Origin: Stenotrophomonas sp. UBA7346
GTDB taxonomy: Bacteria; Pseudomonadota; Gammaproteobacteria; Xanthomonadales; Xanthomonadaceae
Assembly: GCA_002471015.1 (NCBI GenBank)
Contig: DKPB01000053.1
Location: 1-24,794 of the forward strand
Length of the DNA: 24,794 nucleotides
Direction of reading: 5' to 3'
The position numbers and the translations under genes are program-made. Below, piece after piece: positions 1 to 8,001 of this stretch. Each line of letters opens with the position of its first letter. The first letter of the stretch is position 1. The notes below the pieces were generated by a model. That model ran no database searches. It saw nothing but the letters and a program-made list of their open reading frames with translations, and was not told the origin of the DNA.

Positions 1-13
1 AATGCGCCTCCCC

Positions 14-90
14 GCCCGAATAGCTCAGCCGGTTAGAGCACTTGACTGTTAATCAGGGGGTCGTTGGTTCGAGTCCAACTTCGGGCGCCA
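14..90 (+). tRNA. tRNA-Asn (anticodon GUU), CCA encoded
   Basis: A complete 77-base cloverleaf is visible. The 7-bp acceptor stem pairs GCCCGAA (14-20) with TTCGGGC (80-86), followed by discriminator G87 and an encoded CCA at 88-90. The anticodon stem CTTGA/TCAGG (41-45/53-57) encloses the loop CTGTTAA, which puts anticodon GTT at 48-50 and so reads asparagine codons. The D-arm (AGCTCAG...) and the T-loop GGTTCGAGTCC are canonical. A strong terminator follows within 11 bases, so this is the last or only tRNA of its transcript. The promoter lies outside the window. Confidence 0.97.
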
Positions 91-100
91 AATAAATAAA

Positions 101-134
101 CACAAAGCCCGCCGCAAGGCGGGCTTTGTGTTTT
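101..134 (+). terminator. Rho-independent terminator of tRNA-Asn
   Basis: A perfect 13-bp stem (101-113 with 118-130) with a GCAA tetraloop is followed by TTTT (131-134). It starts 10 bases after the tRNA CCA end. An A-rich stretch (91-100) on its other side means it could also act weakly on the minus strand. Confidence 0.9.
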
Positions 135-177
135 GCGGGACGCAACACTCCGCTGCAACAATCAGGACTCGTCCGCT

Positions 178-205
178 AAAAAAACCGCCATTTCTGGCGG
201 CTTTT
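178..205 (-). terminator. Terminator of the minor-pilin operon
   Basis: Read on the minus strand, a stem of CCGCCA/TGGCGG (195-200 with 185-190) closed by a GAAA loop is followed by a run of seven T (184-178). It lies 13 bases beyond the pilE stop codon, so it ends the fimT-pilE transcript. Confidence 0.85.
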
Positions 206-218
206 CCGGATAGCTGCC

Positions 219-644
219 TTACCAGCACTCGCCTACCGAGGCAGTACCGCTCTTGGTCCGCACACCCTGCGCATTGATCGTCAGCGTTCCGCATTTCGGA
301 TCCTTCTGACTGGACGTAGGGACAGCCTCCAGAATGTAGGCGCGCGCAGTGGGATCCCCGCCCTGGAAACCAACCACATAGAAGCTGTTCAGATCAGCCT
401 CGCAGGTGGGCGCCGGCGCCCCTACATACGTCAGGTTGGTGGTATGAAACCGCTCCATCGTCTGCGCATGCTGCTGCAGGCACCCCTCAACCGCAGTACG
501 CCGCGCCTTGACTACATAATCCCGATAATTGGGATACACGATGGCCGACAGGATCGCAATCACTGCGACAACCACCATCAACTCCACCAGGGTAAAGCCC
601 GCCTCACGCGGCACCAAACCCGACCTACGCTGTACGCGAACCAT
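219..644 (-). CDS. pilE: Type IV pilus minor pilin PilE
   Basis: This is a type IV prepilin of the PilE minor-pilin class, an inner-membrane protein cleaved by PilD and assembled into the pilus-tip/priming complex. The N-terminus has a basic leader ending PREAG before FTLVELMVVV, the class III signal with Gly(-1) and Glu(+5), and then a hydrophobic helix. The mature part is short (about 125 residues) and has four cysteines, the last in the C-terminal GECW, suggesting disulfides. Last gene of the operon, directly after pilY1. Start choice: an in-frame TTG at 662 and ATGs at 653 and 644 are possible. I prefer 644 because AAGGGG (659-654) lies nine bases before it; this Shine-Dalgarno touches the pilY1 stop (661-659), which implies translational coupling. 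Position and order match fimU-pilVWXY1-pilE of Pseudomonas aeruginosa. Confidence 0.92.
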   Translation of the reverse strand: MVRVQRRSGLVPREAGFTLVELMVVVAVIAILSAIVYPNYRDYVVKARRTAVEGCLQQHAQTMERFHTTNLTYVGAPAPTCEADLNSFYVVGFQGGDPTARAYILEAVPTSSQKDPKCGTLTINAQGVRTKSGTASVGECW

Positions 645-658
645 GTTGTTCATCCCCT

Positions 659-3600
659 TCAATCCCCCGCAAGCTCGCGCCAGGAGACGCGCTTGATATT
701 GCCATTGTTGGTGTTGGTCTTGGTCTTCTGGTAGCTACCGTCGTCCAAGCTTGTATACATGGTGTCGCCAATAAAGATCGGGTTGTTCGGGCTGCTGCCA
801 TAGCCAATACCCGAGACCGGCGCACCATCCAGCGAATCCTTGCTATCGATCACACCATCGCCATTGGCATCGAAGAAGCCACCGGACAGACGCCCACCGG
901 TGAACGGATCGATCGCCATGGTGAAACCCCTGCCTGTCGGACTGCATACGTCAGCCGAATCCGGGATACGTGTGGTGCCAATCAGCGTAAGCCCCTGGAA
1001 GAAGTTGGGCACCACCATACGTTCGCCTGCGGCAACACCCGTCGACGGCACCAGGTTCATGAACCAGCCATCGGTACCAGGCGCCGAAATGCGCTCCAGC
1101 ACACGCACGTCGTACCCACCGACCTTGCCCTCATTGACAATGCTTACCTCCTTCAAGCCAGCGGTGCCGGAGATGGTCGACCCCTTGTCAACCAGGCCAT
1201 ACCAGGTCTGCACGTTCTTGTTGGCGCGATCAGCCGAATTCAGATAACGCCCGGTGCCCACGAAGACCCAGGTCTGCAGGGTCTTGGGATTCACCGCCAC
1301 CAGCGGTGCAGCGGTGATCGGCTTGGCGGCTCCCGCGGCGTACAGCAGACTGACGGTTCCGGTAGCAAGCTTGAAACGCCAGAGGTTTCCCTTCAGGTCG
1401 CCAGCGTACACCGTATCCACCAGGCCATTGCCGGCGGCGGACCATGCATTGATCCCTGAGAGGCCGTTGTCGCCCCCGACCGCGGTGGAAATGGTCGACA
1501 CATCGCCATCGGCGAGATCGATCACCACCAGCTTGGCAATGCCGTCGGTGCTGTTCGGCCCGTTACCCAGCACTACGCGCCAATCGCCATCGGCCACCTG
1601 CGAGACGATCGGCTGTCCAAGGTTGTTGCCCAGCGCCGCATCATTGATTTCCCACATCAACGTCGGTGACGCCGGATTGGTGACATCCAGCGCGAAGATG
1701 GTCTTGCCACCACGCCCCATGGTGCCGATCAATGCAGTGCGCCAGCGTGCACCGTCGTACCAATCTGCCGCCGTCATCGCGCCATCAACGGTATAGGTAT
1801 GCTCGTAGTTGGGGTCCGTGAACTTCTGGGTACCCGACAATTTGGCCATGCCTTCGGTAGGCACGAAAGCAAACAGTTCCTTGCCCGTATTGGCATTGAA
1901 ACCATGCAACATGCCGTCGTTTGCGCCAACGTACACAACCGGCGTGCGGCCTGCCTGTGCGGAGGCAAAGGCGGCGTAGCCGGAAGCACCGGTGAATGAA
2001 CTATTGACGTACAGTCGGCTGTTCGGGGTGCCGACATACACCGGCTGCGAGTTGACGATGTCCCCCAGCAGACTCAGGCGGTTACGGAAAGCGCCGCCAT
2101 TACTCTTCTCCCCGGAACGATCACCGCGCAGATAATTGACAACGCCCGTGGACAGGCCGTTGATCGAACCTTGGAAATCCGCCAACCGGCCGCCATTGTT
2201 GTAGTAAATCTTGCGGGCATTGGTGGTGGCATTGGTCGGACCCCAGACCGGAAACTGATCAGCCGCCGACCACGCCTGCGTCAACGCGCCGGTGGATGTG
2301 TTGACGTCGTACGCATACAGACGACCGGCCCATTCGCGGTTCTGGCCTGTAACAAACTGCGCTTGGAAAGTGCGCGCACCTGCCTCCAGCTTGGTCGAGT
2401 TTGCAGCAAAGGAACTGGCAGAGCCCTCTGCGCGCTTGGCGATCGATTCGAACGCCTGCCGCAGGCTGGCAACCATCTTGTCCGCCTCGCTGGCCACGTA
2501 AAAATTGTCCGGACGTGGATAATTGTTCTTGGTACTGGTGACACCACTACCATCCAGGTAGTCCGTATTGGTATGCCACCACGATTCCTGCAACGCACCG
2601 GTGGTCAACGGATCAAAGCCCAAGGGCACGTCAAAGCCACCGTACTTTGCTGTCAGCCAATACTGATTGGTGGCCTTCGGCAACAACACCTGATTCTCGC
2701 GAACATCCACCCAGTAAGTGGATAGCGTCTGCATGCCAACCGTGTTCGGCTTGGCAGCATCGTCCTTCCGGATGTCATTGGTATTGGCGTAATAGGCCAA
2801 GCCAGCGATGAACGCCGAGTTGCCGCGCCCACTGAACACCGCATTCGCCTTGGTGGTAATGCCCTCAAGGTCGAAAATTTTCTGTGTGTACTTGACCGCG
2901 AGATCGTAATCCTTATCCGGATTATTTGGAATATCACGATCCTCGTGGGTATTTACGTCGCCAATACCAAGGGCCGCATTCACCTGGCAGGAATAACGAA
3001 TGGGATCATCCCAGTCTGTAATAACAGGGAATCCATCGGCATAGGTATAGTTGATATTATTTGTATACGCAGCCACGTTACCTTGTCCGCGGAAATAACG
3101 CAGTGCTGCATAATAAAGTTCGCTGACGGGGTCATTGCTCTTGGGCGCAGCCGATGTCATCTGGCCGAACTTGTTCAAGTAATTGATAACACCACTGTCC
3201 GCGATTCCACTGATACTGGTGCCTGCAGCATCGGCGGGATCAGGGTTCTTGACCAGCACACCCGTGGTCGGATTCCACTCCTTGTTGACGTTATCGAGCG
3301 TACCCAGCTCCGGGTAATAGCTGTTCGGCCCGACAAACTTCTGGCGCGCACGCATCACGCCGCCATTTCGCGAATTCCCGGATTCATTCAGGAAACCGAA
3401 AATACTGTAACGGATCCGCTTGGAATACTCTTGAATCAAACCCTCAGGTTTCCACCCCTGCGAATACTGCACGCAGTTGCTTTCGACCCCCACACTGGCA
3501 TCACAGACCTTCACCCGCACGCTGACTTCATAGAGCGTAGCTGCATCGCTACCACTACCAGTCTTCAATGCGTGCTTGGCGGGGTTGTAATCAACAACGG

Positions 3601-4246
3601 TTGTCCCTCCGATACTGCCAGTGGATGTGAAGCGCATCTTGTTGCCAAGATTTGCTATCCGCACAGTCATGCTGTTCCAAGTCGACCCAGTAGCATTCTT
3701 GACCAGGGCTGCATCATTCCCGGACGCAGGCACAGAACGATCCGGGTACAGATCCCCACGGTGGTGGCGCGCCTTTTCCAGAACGGTTTCCGTGGGAGTG
3801 TCCACCACACGGTAGCCACCGGTGAGTCCTGAACGGAAGGGATCGATGGTCTGGGTGGCCGCCCAGTTCATGAAATTACCACTCCACTGCTTGTCTGTGG
3901 CGCAGGCGAATGAGCTGGCCTTGGCAGTGGGATAGAAGTACCGCTCGGTCTCGACAGTGCTGTATTTGTACAGATAGCACTTTTCAGGATCAAAGTAGCC
4001 TGAGTAACGGCGACCCTTATCGTAATTGCCGATATTCGCCTGACTGATCAGTGTCGGGTATTCCACCGACGGGACCAGCACCAGGTTACCCGGCACATCG
4101 CTGCCGACATACATCGGCGACTGTGCGATCTCGACTGCCGGCACCTGTACCGAACACAAGGCCGCAAACAGGCCGATGGCAAAAGCACCGAGACGTCCGC
4201 TCACCGCCCCGGTCCTGCGATTGGTTTCAAGGATTGTCTTTTTCAT
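659..4246 (-). CDS. pilY1: Type IV pilus tip adhesin / assembly factor PilY1
   Basis: A 1195-residue secreted PilY1/PilC-type protein, which caps the pilus with the minor pilins, opposes retraction and mediates surface contact. An N-terminal signal peptide (cleavage probably after about residue 37) is followed by a region of about 560 residues. The C-terminal PilC-like beta-propeller spans about residues 620-1195, including VYVGANDGMLHGF (771-783) and a WRFKL blade motif near 956. A calcium-loop motif DxNxDxVxD is at 1126-1134 (DANGDGVID). RGD occurs at 163-165 and 707-709. The first strand of the N-terminal domain (about 54-66) is where homologues with a von Willebrand A domain carry DxSxS; here it reads NLVLVPSVEYPTL, so the MIDAS site is absent. 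ATG at 4246 with GAAAG upstream, 29 bases after pilX. The length is normal for the family. Confidence 0.95.
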   Translation of the reverse strand: MKKTILETNRRTGAVSGRLGAFAIGLFAALCSVQVPAVEIAQSPMYVGSDVPGNLVLVPSVEYPTLISQANIGNYDKGRRYSGYFDPEKCYLYKYSTVETERYFYPTAKASSFACATDKQWSGNFMNWAATQTIDPFRSGLTGGYRVVDTPTETVLEKARHHRGDLYPDRSVPASGNDAALVKNATGSTWNSMTVRIANLGNKMRFTSTGSIGGTTVVDYNPAKHALKTGSGSDAATLYEVSVRVKVCDASVGVESNCVQYSQGWKPEGLIQEYSKRIRYSIFGFLNESGNSRNGGVMRARQKFVGPNSYYPELGTLDNVNKEWNPTTGVLVKNPDPADAAGTSISGIADSGVINYLNKFGQMTSAAPKSNDPVSELYYAALRYFRGQGNVAAYTNNINYTYADGFPVITDWDDPIRYSCQVNAALGIGDVNTHEDRDIPNNPDKDYDLAVKYTQKIFDLEGITTKANAVFSGRGNSAFIAGLAYYANTNDIRKDDAAKPNTVGMQTLSTYWVDVRENQVLLPKATNQYWLTAKYGGFDVPLGFDPLTTGALQESWWHTNTDYLDGSGVTSTKNNYPRPDNFYVASEADKMVASLRQAFESIAKRAEGSASSFAANSTKLEAGARTFQAQFVTGQNREWAGRLYAYDVNTSTGALTQAWSAADQFPVWGPTNATTNARKIYYNNGGRLADFQGSINGLSTGVVNYLRGDRSGEKSNGGAFRNRLSLLGDIVNSQPVYVGTPNSRLYVNSSFTGASGYAAFASAQAGRTPVVYVGANDGMLHGFNANTGKELFAFVPTEGMAKLSGTQKFTDPNYEHTYTVDGAMTAADWYDGARWRTALIGTMGRGGKTIFALDVTNPASPTLMWEINDAALGNNLGQPIVSQVADGDWRVVLGNGPNSTDGIAKLVVIDLADGDVSTISTAVGGDNGLSGINAWSAAGNGLVDTVYAGDLKGNLWRFKLATGTVSLLYAAGAAKPITAAPLVAVNPKTLQTWVFVGTGRYLNSADRANKNVQTWYGLVDKGSTISGTAGLKEVSIVNEGKVGGYDVRVLERISAPGTDGWFMNLVPSTGVAAGERMVVPNFFQGLTLIGTTRIPDSADVCSPTGRGFTMAIDPFTGGRLSGGFFDANGDGVIDSKDSLDGAPVSGIGYGSSPNNPIFIGDTMYTSLDDGSYQKTKTNTNNGNIKRVSWRELAGD

Positions 4247-4275
4247 GATCTTTCAGAGCCCCAAGGCGACGGTAC

Positions 4276-4839
4276 TTACTTGACCGTGATGTTTGACTGC
4301 AGCACCACCACCGCGCGGTCGGTGACCGTGGCGGGATCATGACTGCGGGCGATGATGCGATAGAACGATTCGAGCGTGACGCCACCGCCACCGCCATACT
4401 GATTGGCATTGGCGCTCTGGTTCTGCTGCAGTTCGTCGGTACTTTCGCGCTGCCCAAGGTACTGAACGTAGTACTGCGGCCGCCCTGCAGCCACCGTCTG
4501 CGTAGCAGTGCCATCCACCCACCCGGCACCACCCCCGGTGTAGGTGTCGGCCGGCGGAATCGGGCAGGAGGTACTGGCCAGACTGCAGTCCACACCGATG
4601 GAACTGCCCGATACAACGGCGGCACGCACCGCAACTTCTGCCTCCCGCAAGGCTGACTCGGCCGATTGGAACGCCAGGCTGCGGTCATACATGTTGCCGC
4701 TCATCCGCTCGCGCAGCAGCGTGCCGCGAATGCTGGCCAAGCCAATCAAGGTGATCACCACCAGGATGATCAGCACGACCAGAAGACTGGCACCGCGCTG
4801 CCGGAGCGCCTGCGCAGGCGGGTAATGGACGTTCTTCAT
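4276..4839 (-). CDS. pilX: Type IV pilus minor pilin PilX
   Basis: PilX-type minor pilin of 187 residues, a component of the pilus-tip priming complex in the inner membrane. The N-terminus carries a short basic leader ending RQRG (residues 13-16), then ASLLVVLIILVVITLIG, a class III prepilin helix. Position +5 after the predicted cleavage is Val rather than Glu. Lack of Glu5 is characteristic of PilX and of the homologous type II secretion tip pseudopilin GspK, so this is a family trait and not a defect. Its ATG at 4839 overlaps the pilW stop as ATGA, indicating translational coupling; pilY1 follows after 29 bases. Two cysteines lie close together (CSLASTSC, near residues 85-92). Paralogous confusion is unlikely given the operon order. 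Confidence 0.92.
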   Translation of the reverse strand: MKNVHYPPAQALRQRGASLLVVLIILVVITLIGLASIRGTLLRERMSGNMYDRSLAFQSAESALREAEVAVRAAVVSGSSIGVDCSLASTSCPIPPADTYTGGGAGWVDGTATQTVAAGRPQYYVQYLGQRESTDELQQNQSANANQYGGGGGVTLESFYRIIARSHDPATVTDRAVVVLQSNITVK

Positions 4840-5777
4840 TGCGCGCGACTCCTCAAGGTGACCACGTACTCCAGATCGCGACTCAACGGCACGTTGCCGG
4901 TGCCCACCGCGCTGTCGCTATTGACGGTAAAAGTGATGCGCACCGCGGACACGTCCTGCCAGGCTGCCACCGCACCTGCGGCCACATAGGTGGTGGTTGC
5001 CGGGTCCTGCAGGTAGGCCAGCTGCATGTCGTTCACGCCTTCGACCATTTCCTCGCGTGCCGCGCCATTGAGCACTCGAAACAGGGAGCGCCCACCGCGG
5101 CCGTTGTCAGCCACAAACCAGCGCACGCCATTGAGCTTGCTGACCACCGAGTTGCGCGGGTAAACATAGGCCGGTGCCGATGCATTGCACGGCGCGGGCA
5201 GTACGTTGAGGCTGTTGCTGCAATTGCCGCCATTGGCATGGCTCACACTGGTCGCACTGACCGCTCCCGCCTTGAACACGGCCAGCTGCTTGGTATCGCA
5301 CACCATCAGTACGTCGTTGGTAGCAAAATCGCCGCCGTTGTCGACGGTGAGCACGGTGCCAGCGTGCGCGCTGACATTGGCGATGGCGTCCCCGACCAGC
5401 AACAACTGCAAGGCGTCGGTGCCGGCGACAGAACCTGTGAGCGCGCCGTTGTCGTAGCCGCGCACGGGCTGCGACCAGGTACTCCACCAGTTGGCGCCGC
5501 CAAGGTCGGCCACGTTGGCCACAGGAAGATCGATATCGCAGGGGTTGCCACCGGCCTCACGGATATCCCGCGCCATCATCTCGAAACCGAACTGCATGTT
5601 TTCCTGCACCTTGCCCAGGCCATCGGTGGTCCGGTAGGCCTGCTGGCTGGACAGGAAAATCATCGCCACCGCGCCAAGCACCACCAGCCCGATTACCAAC
5701 GAGATCATCAGCTCGATCAGGGTCATGCCGGCCATGCCAGCCCTTGAACCCAAGGTCATTGCACGCACACGCCTCAT
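4836..5777 (-). CDS. pilW: Type IV pilus minor pilin PilW
   Basis: PilW-type minor pilin of 313 residues. The prepilin signal is AGMAG (13-17) before MTLIELMISLVIGLVV, with Glu at +5 (residue 22), followed by the hydrophobic N-terminal helix. The QENMQFGFEMMARDIREAGG segment after the helix is typical of PilW and of GspJ-like pseudopilins. PilW is believed to join PilV, PilX, FimT/FimU and PilE in a tip complex that recruits PilY1. The length is usual for PilW, which is longer than the other minor pilins. The start ATG (5777) overlaps the pilV stop as ATGA and its own stop overlaps the pilX start in the same way, so pilV-pilW-pilX are tightly coupled. Confidence 0.94.
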   Translation of the reverse strand: MRRVRAMTLGSRAGMAGMTLIELMISLVIGLVVLGAVAMIFLSSQQAYRTTDGLGKVQENMQFGFEMMARDIREAGGNPCDIDLPVANVADLGGANWWSTWSQPVRGYDNGALTGSVAGTDALQLLLVGDAIANVSAHAGTVLTVDNGGDFATNDVLMVCDTKQLAVFKAGAVSATSVSHANGGNCSNSLNVLPAPCNASAPAYVYPRNSVVSKLNGVRWFVADNGRGGRSLFRVLNGAAREEMVEGVNDMQLAYLQDPATTTYVAAGAVAAWQDVSAVRITFTVNSDSAVGTGNVPLSRDLEYVVTLRSRAQ

Positions 5778-6298
5778 AGCCGCACCGCCGTCTGCACCTG
5801 GCGCTGCGCGCCGCCTTCAACATTGTCAGCATTGTCTGCGGCCGCATCACCCTGCTTTCCGCGGGTGTCGTCCCACTGCACTGTGACCGTACATACTTCC
5901 GCCGCGCAGGTGATCTGGCCGCAGACACTTTCATCGTCGGGATTCTTGGCGATGCCATTCTTCAGCGACGTCATCCAGCGACTCACGTCGTCCTGGGCCA
6001 GGCTGCCGCCCCCGGGGACACTGCACTCCATGCCGTCCGTGTTGTAGGCACCAGCCAGGGCCTCCTGACGATTGGCGCGCATGGCATCAATGGCCGAATA
6101 GGTATAGGCGACGATCTGGCTGCGCTCCAGGGAACTTTGGCCGTTTCTCAACGCCGTCGCCTGCATGGCGGCGATGCCCAGCAAGGCCACACCTAGCACC
6201 AGCACCGAGACCATCACCTCGATCAGGCTGACACCCGCCTGGGACGCCGGCGAGGGCGCGCGTCGGCAACGAAACAGTTTACTTTTCACCTGTATCAC
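5774..6298 (-). CDS. pilV: Type IV pilus minor pilin PilV
   Basis: PilV-type minor pilin of 174 residues. The class III leader ends SQAG (19-22), cleaved before VSLIEVMVSVLVLGVALLG, with Glu at +5 (residue 27). The GIAAMQATALRNGQ segment after the helix is characteristic of PilV (GspI-like). The reading frame opens with GTG at 6298. A second in-frame GTG at 6289 is better placed relative to the GGGG upstream and may be the true start, which would shorten the leader by three residues. It begins only six bases after the fimT stop and overlaps pilW by four bases, so it is an internal operon gene without its own promoter. Confidence 0.93.
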   Translation of the reverse strand: MIQVKSKLFRCRRAPSPASQAGVSLIEVMVSVLVLGVALLGIAAMQATALRNGQSSLERSQIVAYTYSAIDAMRANRQEALAGAYNTDGMECSVPGGGSLAQDDVSRWMTSLKNGIAKNPDDESVCGQITCAAEVCTVTVQWDDTRGKQGDAAADNADNVEGGAQRQVQTAVRL

Positions 6299-6304
6299 CC
6301 CGCA

Positions 6305-6850
6305 TCAAGGACATGCACCGCCACCATCAGCTCGGCTGCTGCTGACGCGCGCGGCCGAGGCAAGGGTGACGACACGCTGGTTGTCCGCCGGGGATCCGGT
6401 CGGAATGCAGACGATGATGCTGCTGTTGACCGCGGTACTGGACAGACCATCGGCACGGAAAGTGACCCGGTCAACCCCCGAGGACACCACTACCGGCGCC
6501 TTGACCGCATTGACTCTCAGTACCGAGCCATCCGCTTCCACCACGGTCAACCAGTTCTTGGCCCAGCCACCGCCGCAGGTTGCCCCATCTGCACTGCCAC
6601 AGACCGAGACACGGGCGTTGCGCTTGATTGCCTCGCTGCGCGCCAGCTGCAACGACGCAACCAGCTCATTGGCATGGCTGGTCAGGCGGCTGGAGTTGAT
6701 CATGGAACGAAACGACGGGATGGCGATTGCAGCAAGGATCGCAGCGATGGCTACCGTCACCACCAGTTCGACCAGGCTGAACCCCATGTCGCGTCGACGC
6801 AGGCCTGCGCGACAGGCGACTGGAAGAGTGCTGGGCATACCTTTCCCCAT
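6305..6850 (-). CDS. fimT: Type IV pilus minor pilin FimT/FimU (GspH family)
   Basis: First gene of the minor-pilin operon, a GspH/FimT-family pseudopilin of 181 residues. The basic leader RRRDMG (18-23) precedes FSLVELVVTVAIAAILAAIAIP with Glu at +5 (residue 28). The conserved SRLTSHANELVASLQLARSEAIKRN stretch of FimT/FimU (residues about 54-77, many Ala/Arg) follows. By position it corresponds to fimU in Pseudomonas aeruginosa; Xanthomonas genomes usually call it fimT. FimT of some naturally competent bacteria binds DNA, but I cannot assign that here. ATG at 6850 opens the frame. The second ATG at 6838 has GGGG six bases before it and is an equally good start. The promoter must lie in the short region shared with the divergent histidine kinase. 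Confidence 0.9.
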   Translation of the reverse strand: MGKGMPSTLPVACRAGLRRRDMGFSLVELVVTVAIAAILAAIAIPSFRSMINSSRLTSHANELVASLQLARSEAIKRNARVSVCGSADGATCGGGWAKNWLTVVEADGSVLRVNAVKAPVVVSSGVDRVTFRADGLSSTAVNSSIIVCIPTGSPADNQRVVTLASAARVSSSRADGGGACP

Positions 6851-6900
6851 TTGGACGACTTACTCTATTCGCCACCGCATACGCACTCCACCGGTTCGGG

Positions 6901-6909
6901 GATGAACGG
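6901..6909 (-). promoter_or_regulatory. AlgR-like site between fimT and the divergent kinase
   Basis: Minus-strand CCGTTCATC differs by one base from the CCGTTCGTC core bound by Pseudomonas AlgR. It lies 51 bases upstream of the fimT ATG and also upstream of both candidate kinase starts. In P. aeruginosa, AlgR with the FimS/AlgZ kinase activates the fimU-pilE operon, so the location fits. A 9-mer with one mismatch occurs by chance about once in several kilobases, so this is only suggestive. Confidence 0.35.
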
Positions 6910-6965
6910 CCTGATCGGGTGCACGAATGGCACCGCTCCCCTGCCTCATCAGGATCCCCAGCCGC

Positions 6966-7991
6966 ATGTCGACCCTGCCACATACAGAGCTCAACCCACT
7001 GGACCCGTTATCGCAGGCCCAGACCATCATCCGCATCATGCTTACCGGCGAGGCACTGGCTGCCCTGTTGACGTTGTCACAAAGCGCCCGCGTGGACCTG
7101 CTCACCTACTTCGGACTGGCATCCTTCACCATTCAATGGGTTGCGCTGGCGTCCCTGGCGATGCTCTACCTGGTGCGCCGCCGGTTGCGCCGCGCCAGCC
7201 CTGCCCGCATCGCAGCAGCTGCATTGACCGCCCTGCTCTGCAGTACGTGGCTGGTGACCGCGCTTGCGTGGCTGGTACTGCGCAACACGTGGCTCTCCCC
7301 CGCCGAGGGCTGGCTGCTGTTTGCGACCAAGATAAGCACGCTGGCCTTGCTCGTTGGGCTGCTGACCCTGATCGCCTTCCAGAGCCATTGGCGGCTCAGG
7401 CAACTCGCTGTCCGGGCAAAACAGGCCGAACTGGAAGCCCTGCAGGCACGCATCCGCCCGCATTTCCTGTTCAACACGCTCAATACCGGCGCGGCACTGG
7501 TACACCTGCGGCCGCAGGATGCCGAACGTTTGCTGCTGGATCTTGCCGACCTTTTCCGGGCTGCGCTTGCGGGACCCCGCGAAATACCCCTCAGCGAGGA
7601 GATCGCCCTGTCCCGCCGCTATGCGGAAATCGAAGGCCTGCGCTTTGGCGACCGTATGCGTGTCGACTGGGACATCCCCTCGCCGATTCCGCCTCTACAG
7701 GTCCCCACCCTCTCCATCCAACCCCTGATCGAGAACGCCATCCGCCACGGCGTGGAGCCAGCGGCCAACGGCGGGCACATTCTGGTGCGACTGCTACGCC
7801 TGTCGGACAGGCTGGAAATCCTGATCGAAAACGACCTGCCCCCCGCCGCCGCGCCCAATCTGCACACCGGCCACAAGGTGGGCCTGGAATCTTCCCGGGC
7901 CCGGATCCGCGCACTCACCGGCGGGCACGGCGATGTGACGACACGTATCAGGAACGGCCGCCACATCACCACCATCACCCTGCCGATCTAA
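6966..7991 (+). CDS. LytS/AlgZ (FimS)-type membrane histidine kinase
   Basis: Sensor kinase of the LytS/AlgZ class with four predicted membrane segments in the first 140 residues and no periplasmic sensor domain. The kinase core follows. The phospho-acceptor motif RPHFLFNTLN has His at residue 166 (counting from ATG 6966). The N-box is QPLIENAIRHGVEP (about 252-265). A weak G-box, GHKVGLESSRARIRAL, lies near 302-317; the usual GxGxGL spacing is degenerate. The frame is also open from ATG 6927; I prefer 6966 because AGGA precedes it. It is divergent from fimT and convergent with ppnN (10 bases between stops), so it is transcribed alone and has no adjacent response regulator. Family knowledge suggests an AlgR-like partner and control of pili; that is inference. 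Confidence 0.85.
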   Translation: MSTLPHTELNPLDPLSQAQTIIRIMLTGEALAALLTLSQSARVDLLTYFGLASFTIQWVALASLAMLYLVRRRLRRASPARIAAAALTALLCSTWLVTALAWLVLRNTWLSPAEGWLLFATKISTLALLVGLLTLIAFQSHWRLRQLAVRAKQAELEALQARIRPHFLFNTLNTGAALVHLRPQDAERLLLDLADLFRAALAGPREIPLSEEIALSRRYAEIEGLRFGDRMRVDWDIPSPIPPLQVPTLSIQPLIENAIRHGVEPAANGGHILVRLLRLSDRLEILIENDLPPAAAPNLHTGHKVGLESSRARIRALTGGHGDVTTRIRNGRHITTITLPI

Positions 7992-8001
7992 CCCGGCAGC
8001 T

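Noticed and set aside
14..134. tRNA-Asn as an integration site for a mobile element
   Set aside because: No integrase, no repeat of the tRNA 3' end elsewhere that I could find, and the adjacent genes are core pilus genes.
6851..6900. Possible sigma-54 (-24/-12) promoter for fimT
   Set aside because: The nearest GG and GC pairs are separated by 9 or 12 bases instead of 10, and the rest of the consensus does not match.
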